Source: Streptomyces lanatus
Lineage (GTDB): Bacteria > Actinomycetota > Actinomycetes > Streptomycetales > Streptomycetaceae
Assembly: GCF_014655715.1 (NCBI RefSeq)
Contig: NZ_BNBM01000002.1
Location: 248,001 to 312,000, forward strand
Length of the DNA stretch: 64,000 nucleotides
Direction of reading: 5' to 3'
The translations under genes and the position numbers were made by a program. Under the pieces are notes generated by a model. The model saw nothing but the letters and a program-made list of their open reading frames with translations. It ran no database searches and had not been told where the DNA came from. This document shows, in pieces, positions 59,017 through 64,000 of the stretch (the stretch's first letter is position 1; each line of letters starts with the position of its first letter).

Positions 59017-61737
59017 CTACCGGTGGTCGCTGCCCACCGACTCCGAGGCGGCCCGGCCCGCCTCAAGGCGTGCCACCGGGATCCGGAACGGCGAGCAGGA
59101 GACGTAGTCCAGTCCCACCTCGTGGAAGAAGTGGACCGACTCCGGGTCGCCGCCGTGCTCGCCGCAGACGCCGAGCTTGAGGTCGGGGCGGGTGGCGCGG
59201 CCGGCCTCGGCGGCGAGCTTCACCAGGGAACCCACGCCGTCCTTGTCGATCGTCTCGAAGGGGGAGACGCCGAAGATGCCCTTCTCCAGGTACGCGGTGA
59301 AGAAGGAGGCCTCCACGTCGTCCCGGCTGAAGCCCCACACCGTCTGGGTGAGGTCGTTCGTGCCGAAGGAGAAGAACTCCGCCGCCTCCGCGATCTGACC
59401 GGCCGTGAGGGCGGCGCGCGGGAGCTCGATCATCGTGCCGATCGACAGCTTGAGCTTCGTGCCGGTCGCGGCCTCGACCTCCGCGATGACCTGGTCGGCC
59501 TCCTCGCGGACGATCTCCAGCTCCTGGACGGTGCCGACGAGCGGGATCATGATCTCGGCGCGCGGGTCGCCCTTGGCGTTCTTGCGCTCGGCGGCCGCTT
59601 CCGCGATAGCGCGGACCTGCATCGTGAACAGGCCGGGGATGACCAGGCCCAGGCGTACGCCGCGCAGACCCAGCATCGGGTTCTGCTCGTGCAGGCGGTG
59701 CACCGCCTGGAGCAGGCGGAGTTCGTTCTCGTGCGGCTCCTGGCGGGACTCCGCGAGGGCCACGCGGACCGAGAGTTCCGTGATGTCGGGGAGGAACTCG
59801 TGCAGCGGCGGGTCGAGGAGACGGACCGTCACCGGAAGGCCGTCCATCGCCGAGAACAACTCGACGAAGTCCTTCTTCTGGAGCGGGAGCAGCTCCGCGA
59901 GGGCGGCCTCGCGGACCTCCTCGGTGTCGGCGAGGATCAGCCTCTCGACCATCTCGCGCCGCTCGCCCAGGAACATGTGCTCCGTACGGCACAGGCCGAT
60001 GCCCTGCGCGCCGAAGCGGCGGGCGCGCAGCGCGTCCTCGGCGTTGTCCGCGTTCGCCCGGACACGGAGCCGGCGCTTGCGGTCGGCGAAGGCCATGATG
60101 CGGTGGACCGCTTCCACCAGCTCGTCGGCGTCCTGGGCGCCCGCGTGCATCCGGCCCTCGAAGTACTCGACGACCGGGGAGGGGACGACCGGGACCTCGC
60201 CCAGGTAGACCTTGCCGGACGAGCCGTCGATGGAGATGACGTCGCCCTCCTCCACCACATGCCCGCCGGGGACGGTCATCCGGCGGCGCTTGGTGTCGAC
60301 CTCAAGCTCCTCCGCGCCACAGACACACGTCTTGCCCATGCCGCGCGCCACGACGGCCGCGTGGGAGGTCTTGCCGCCGCGGGAGGTCAGGATGCCCTCG
60401 GCCGCGATCATGCCGTCCAGGTCGTCGGGGTTGGTCTCCCGGCGGACCAGGATGACCTTCTCGCCCGAACGCGACCACTTCACCGCGGTGTACGAGTCGA
60501 AGACGGCCTTGCCGACCGCCGCACCCGGCGACGCCGCGATGCCCCGGCCGACCTTCTCGACCTTGGCGTCCTCGTCGAAGCGCGGGAACATCAGCTGGGC
60601 GAGCTGGGCGCCGCTGACGCGCTGCAGCGCCTCCGCCTCGTCGATGAGCCCCTGGTCCACGAGCTGCGTGGCGATACGGAAGGCCGCACCGGCGGTCCGC
60701 TTGCCCACGCGCGTCTGGAGCATCCACAACTGCCCGCGCTCGATGGTGAACTCGATGTCGCAGAGGTCCTTGTAGTGGTTCTCCAGCGTCTCCATGATCT
60801 GCATCAGCTGGTCGTACGACTTCTTGTCGATCGACTCCAGCTCCGCGAGCGGCACGGTGTTGCGGATGCCCGCGACGACGTCCTCGCCCTGGGCGTCCTG
60901 GAGGTAGTCGCCGTAGACGCCCTGGTGGCCGGAGGCGGGGTCACGGGTGAAGGCGACGCCGGTGCCGGAGTCGGGGCCGAGGTTGCCGAAGACCATGGAG
61001 CAGACGTTGACGGCCGTGCCGAGGTCGCCGGGGATGCGCTCCTGGCGGCGGTAGAGCTTGGCGCGGTCGGTGTTCCAGGAGTCGAAGACCGCGTGGATGG
61101 CGAGGTCCATCTGCTCGCGCGGGTCCTGCGGGAAGTCCCGGCCGGCCTCCTTCTTGACGATCTTCTTGAAGGCGGTGACCAGTTTCTTGAGGTCGGCGGC
61201 CTCCAGGTCGGTGTCGACCGTGACCTTCTTGGTCTCCTTGGCCTTGTCGAGGGCCTCCTCGAAGAGGTCGCCGTCGACGCCGAGGACGGTCTTGCCGAAC
61301 ATCTGGATGAGGCGGCGGTAGGAGTCCCACGCGAACCGCTCGTTGTTCGCCTGCTCGGCGAGGCCCTTCACGGACTTGTCGGAGAGCCCGATGTTGAGGA
61401 CGGTGTCCATCATTCCGGGCATCGAGAACTTCGCGCCGGAGCGGACCGAGACCAGCAGCGGGTTGTCGGGCTGGCCGAGCTTCTTGCCCATGCGGGCCTC
61501 AAGGGCGTCGAGGTGCGCACTCACCTCGTCACGCAGTGCCGCGGGCTCCTCGCCGCTGTCGAGGTAGACCTTGCAGGCTTCTGTCGTGATCGTGAAGCCC
61601 GGGGGAACGGGAAGCCCCAGGTTGGTCATCTCGGCGAGGTTGGCGCCCTTGCCACCCAGGAGGTCCTTGAGGTCTTTGTTTCCCTCGGTGAAGTCGTAAA
61701 CGAACTTCGCTACATGGGGATCTTTGTTTTCCGACAC
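59017..61737 (-). CDS. ppdK: Pyruvate, phosphate dikinase
   Basis: This 906-aa enzyme interconverts pyruvate, ATP and phosphate with PEP, AMP and pyrophosphate. The N-terminal ATP-grasp domain opens KFVYDFTEGNKDLKDLLGGK; the mobile phospho-histidine domain has the catalytic His459 in GGKTSHAAVVARG; the C-terminal PEP/pyruvate barrel has GLCRTEHMFLGERR, MIELPRAALTAGQIAE and LKLGVCGEHGGDP. The length is that of bacterial PPDK. A GTG start with GAGGGAG 8 nt upstream was used. The gene lies downstream of a 418-bp region full of hairpins. Confidence 0.96.
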   Translation of the reverse strand: MSENKDPHVAKFVYDFTEGNKDLKDLLGGKGANLAEMTNLGLPVPPGFTITTEACKVYLDSGEEPAALRDEVSAHLDALEARMGKKLGQPDNPLLVSVRSGAKFSMPGMMDTVLNIGLSDKSVKGLAEQANNERFAWDSYRRLIQMFGKTVLGVDGDLFEEALDKAKETKKVTVDTDLEAADLKKLVTAFKKIVKKEAGRDFPQDPREQMDLAIHAVFDSWNTDRAKLYRRQERIPGDLGTAVNVCSMVFGNLGPDSGTGVAFTRDPASGHQGVYGDYLQDAQGEDVVAGIRNTVPLAELESIDKKSYDQLMQIMETLENHYKDLCDIEFTIERGQLWMLQTRVGKRTAGAAFRIATQLVDQGLIDEAEALQRVSGAQLAQLMFPRFDEDAKVEKVGRGIAASPGAAVGKAVFDSYTAVKWSRSGEKVILVRRETNPDDLDGMIAAEGILTSRGGKTSHAAVVARGMGKTCVCGAEELEVDTKRRRMTVPGGHVVEEGDVISIDGSSGKVYLGEVPVVPSPVVEYFEGRMHAGAQDADELVEAVHRIMAFADRKRRLRVRANADNAEDALRARRFGAQGIGLCRTEHMFLGERREMVERLILADTEEVREAALAELLPLQKKDFVELFSAMDGLPVTVRLLDPPLHEFLPDITELSVRVALAESRQEPHENELRLLQAVHRLHEQNPMLGLRGVRLGLVIPGLFTMQVRAIAEAAAERKNAKGDPRAEIMIPLVGTVQELEIVREEADQVIAEVEAATGTKLKLSIGTMIELPRAALTAGQIAEAAEFFSFGTNDLTQTVWGFSRDDVEASFFTAYLEKGIFGVSPFETIDKDGVGSLVKLAAEAGRATRPDLKLGVCGEHGGDPESVHFFHEVGLDYVSCSPFRIPVARLEAGRAASESVGSDHR

Positions 61738-62155
61738 GGTCTCGACTCCCTCGAGGACGTGGTGGCTGCCCTGACGGCGAGGAACATACCCAGATCGAAG
61801 GCGCCTGGGTACGTCTACTCACGCGTCATGCGCCTGTAACCACCCGTCCGCCAGTGGATCGAAAGTCAAAGCTTGGCAAGCCGTGACGGGCGGATGTTTT
61901 CACTTCTTGAACGCAAGAGCGCCCACAGGTGCAGCATTTCGCTCAGATGAGCAGCCTTACCGCACGTTTGATTTCGATCGATGAACGATCAAGGGGTGGC
62001 ACCGAGTGCCACCCCTTGGAGAAGTGCAGCCGCTCAAGATCCGCTCATCTGAGCGCAACCCTTATCAAGGGTGGCGAGAATCACGCTGCCACAGGCGACG
62101 GAATTTCACCATGCGGACGTCCGCCGAGACGCCTCCCGGAACGGAAACCTGCCCG
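61738..62155. other. Hairpin-rich intergenic region upstream of ppdK
   Basis: No gene is seen. It contains two self-complementary elements that are also inverted copies of each other, CGCTCAGATGAGC (61940-61952) and GCTCATCTGAGCG (62043-62055). Between them lies a perfect 12-bp hairpin with a 5-nt loop (61990-62018), and next to the second a short hairpin AACCCTTATCAAGGGT (62057-62072). Some of this is the terminator of the ROK gene; the rest may be operator or leader for ppdK. Confidence 0.6.
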
Positions 62156-63352
62156 TCACACACCCATCCCGACCAGCCGCTCCTCCACCCGCTCGGGCGC
62201 GTACAGATGCTCCACGACCAGCGCCCCGGCCCCGATCAGCCCGGCCCGCTCCCCCAGCCGCGAGGTCACGACGTCCAGATGAGCGGTGGAGCGCGGCAGC
62301 GCCCGCTGGTACAGCAATTCCCGTACGCCGGTGAGGAACGGCGTCCCGGCCAGATCCCCGGCGATCATCAGCACGCCGGGGTTGAGCAGCGTCACCACGG
62401 TCGCCAGTACATCCCCGACCTGCCGCCCCGCCTCCCGGGCCAGCGCCGCCGCCCCCGGATGCCCCGACGCCAGCAGGTCCCGCACATCCGAGCCGGAGGC
62501 CGCAGGCACCCCCGCCTCGGCCAGCCGCCGGGCCACGGCACCACCACTGGCGACGGCGGCCAGACAGCCGTAGGAGCCACACCGGCACTGTGCGTCGGCG
62601 CCCACCCGGATGTGCCCGATGTCGCCCGCGCCCCCGTCGATGCCGCGATACACCGAGCCGTCCACGACGACCCCGGCGCCGATGCCGGTCGACACCTTGA
62701 CCAGCACGAAGGCCGAGCAGCGCGGGTACCCCGTGCGCTGTTCTCCGTACGCCATGAGGTTGGCGTCGTTGTCGACGAGGACCGGCACCGTCGGGGCGCC
62801 CGTGTGCTCGCTGAAGGCCCTGGCCAGCCGGCCCCTTATGTCGTAGCCGTCCCAGCCCGGCATGATCGGCGGCTGGACGACCCGGCCGGTCTCACTGTCC
62901 ACCGGGCCCGGCACCGCGAGCCCGATGCCGCACACCTCCTCGGCCCGCCGCCCGGCCTTCTCCAGCAGCTCGGCGAACCAGTGCCCAAGGTCGCCGAGCA
63001 CCGCCTCAGGGCCGTCCTCGACGACCAGGGTCCCGCTGTGCTCGGCGAGGATCTCGCCGGTCAGCGACAGTACGGCGGCACGTGCGTGCCGGGTCTCCAG
63101 GTCGGCGGCGAGGACGACGGCGTGGGCGTCGTCGAACTCCAGGGTGATGGCGGGCCGCCCGCCCAGCGGGGAGCCCACGGGACCGCCGGCCCCCTCGCGC
63201 AGCCAGCCGGCCCGGAAGAGCCGGTCCAGGCGCTGGCCGACGGTGGCACGGGACAGCCCGGTCGCCTGCTGAAGTGCTCCGCGTGTGACGGCCCGTCCGC
63301 TCCGCACCAGTTCGAGCAGTTCCCCGGCACTCGCCTGACCCCGTGCGCTCAT
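62156..63352 (-). CDS. ROK-family transcriptional regulator
   Basis: This 398-aa protein has an N-terminal winged helix-turn-helix (about 10-65; VTRGALQQATGLSRATVGQR) and a ROK sugar-kinase-like domain with VLVDNDANLMAYGEQRTGYP, the ATP-loop LVKVSTGIGAGVVVDGSVYR and the zinc motif CRCGSYGCLAAVASGG. ROK proteins with an HTH are repressors that bind sugars or sugar phosphates. ATG at 63350-63352 has AAGGGGG upstream. It is divergent from the glycosidase gene at 63474 and probably controls it. Confidence 0.9.
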   Translation of the reverse strand: MSARGQASAGELLELVRSGRAVTRGALQQATGLSRATVGQRLDRLFRAGWLREGAGGPVGSPLGGRPAITLEFDDAHAVVLAADLETRHARAAVLSLTGEILAEHSGTLVVEDGPEAVLGDLGHWFAELLEKAGRRAEEVCGIGLAVPGPVDSETGRVVQPPIMPGWDGYDIRGRLARAFSEHTGAPTVPVLVDNDANLMAYGEQRTGYPRCSAFVLVKVSTGIGAGVVVDGSVYRGIDGGAGDIGHIRVGADAQCRCGSYGCLAAVASGGAVARRLAEAGVPAASGSDVRDLLASGHPGAAALAREAGRQVGDVLATVVTLLNPGVLMIAGDLAGTPFLTGVRELLYQRALPRSTAHLDVVTSRLGERAGLIGAGALVVEHLYAPERVEERLVGMGV

Positions 63353-63473
63353 GCACACCCCCTTGTGTTTCTCAAGCTTGCATTACATATTGGGTTTTGC
63401 GTGTTAAATAGACGTAACTCTACGGTGGTCCTGACCGAACCGGTCGGCCGGACGTCTTTTCGGGGAGCCCCGA

Positions 63474-64000
63474 GTGGATCGCACTGCCCAACTCACCGCC
63501 CGTCCCACGGCCCGTGACATCGCATACGATCCACCGCCCGACACCCCTCACAGGAGGGCCGCCGAGGTGCTGGCGGCCAACTGGACCGGGGCGTCGACGG
63601 TCCCCTCCCGCAGCCTGTACCCGCACCAGTGGTCGTGGGACAGCGCGTTCATCGCGATCGGCCTCCGGCACATCTCACCGTTACGGGCCCAGACGGAGCT
63701 GGAGACACTGCTGGACGCCCAGTGGGGCGACGGCCGTATCCCGCACATCGTCTTCAACCCCTCGGTCCCCCTCGACGCCTATTTCCCGAGCCCCGACTTC
63801 TGGCGCTCCTCGACCGCCGGGCGCGCGGCCGGCGCCCCGCGCACCGTGCAGACCTCCGGCATCGTGCAGCCGCCGGTGCACGCGCTCGCCGTCTGGCTGG
63901 TGCACCGCGCCGACCCGGGCCTGTCCCGGGCGCGCGGCTTCCTCGCCCGGATGTACCCCCGCCTGGCCGCCTGGCACCGCTACCTCCTGCACCGCCGCGA
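63474..64000 (+). CDS. GH63-like glycoside hydrolase (MGH1 family), N-terminal part
   Basis: The visible 175 codons start at a GTG (63474-63476) with CGGGGAG 6 nt upstream and run off the right edge. They give a six-hairpin (alpha/alpha)6 glycosidase front: LYPHQWSWDSAFIAIGLRHI, QWGDGRIPHIVFNPSV and QTSGIVQPPVHALAVWLVHR, as in mannosylglycerate hydrolase/glucosidase-like proteins. Codon 70 is TTA (63681-63683), so expression depends on bldA. Divergent from the ROK regulator, which probably represses it. Substrate unknown. Confidence 0.82.
   Translation, partial: MDRTAQLTARPTARDIAYDPPPDTPHRRAAEVLAANWTGASTVPSRSLYPHQWSWDSAFIAIGLRHISPLRAQTELETLLDAQWGDGRIPHIVFNPSVPLDAYFPSPDFWRSSTAGRAAGAPRTVQTSGIVQPPVHALAVWLVHRADPGLSRARGFLARMYPRLAAWHRYLLHRR

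Noticed and set aside
58858..61839. Long open frame (993 codons) on the plus strand opposite ppdK
   Set aside because: Antisense shadow of ppdK with low-complexity Val/Leu/Asp/Glu composition and no recognised motif.
1..64000. CRISPR arrays, IS elements or prophage
   Set aside because: No regularly spaced repeats, transposase or phage structural genes were seen.

Overview
The window is chromosomal DNA of a Streptomyces or very close relative. It is very GC-rich with strong third-position GC bias. It carries a principal-type sigma factor beside dnaG, a Tat-exported phosphatase-like protein, a class F sortase pair, GlnR-type boxes and three genes with the rare TTA (bldA) codon. No phage, plasmid, IS or CRISPR was seen.

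Layout: (1) 1-9.1 kb is accessory: a partial Lrp/AsnC regulator, a decayed urease gamma/beta remnant, a five-gene peptide/amide ABC uptake operon with an amidase, its TetR regulator, and a decayed PIN-domain remnant. (2) 9.3-9.7 kb holds three tRNA genes (anticodon CAU, then two identical Asn genes). (3) 9.8-24.8 kb is core-like: an FGGY kinase, a heterodimeric ABC exporter, hrdA-like sigma and dnaG, a FAD reductase, a TTA-containing HTH regulator, dGTPase, sirohydrochlorin chelatase and a DUF218 membrane protein. (4) 25-42 kb: assimilatory nitrate reductase (25.0-27.2) and a FAD-reductase/nirB/nirD operon (37.9-42.1). Between them lie an M4 metalloprotease, an SMI1 protein, a sortase pair, an HxlR/reductase pair, a TSUP transporter, an orphan isoprenyl synthase and a NarL-type two-component system. 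(5) 42-50.6 kb is an accessory cluster: a 709-aa unknown, small proteins, an ECF sigma factor and a 1404-aa trypsin/STAND/beta-propeller protein. (6) 50.7-64 kb: an Excalibur protein, a PhoX-like protein, an OmpR two-component system, beta-carbonic anhydrase plus SulP transporter, two secreted proteins, pyruvate phosphate dikinase, a ROK regulator and the start of a GH63-like glycosidase.

Working together: the nitrate reductase, the nitrite reductase operon and the sirohydrochlorin chelatase (siroheme is the NirB cofactor) each have a GlnR-like site with the 11/22-bp half-site phasing close upstream of the start codon, which suggests one nitrogen regulon. The ECF sigma, its overlapping partners and the STAND protein form the best candidate for an undescribed signalling or conflict module; the STAND gene also carries a TTA codon, tying it to bldA. 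All functions are inferred from sequence motifs and context by reading; no database search was run.
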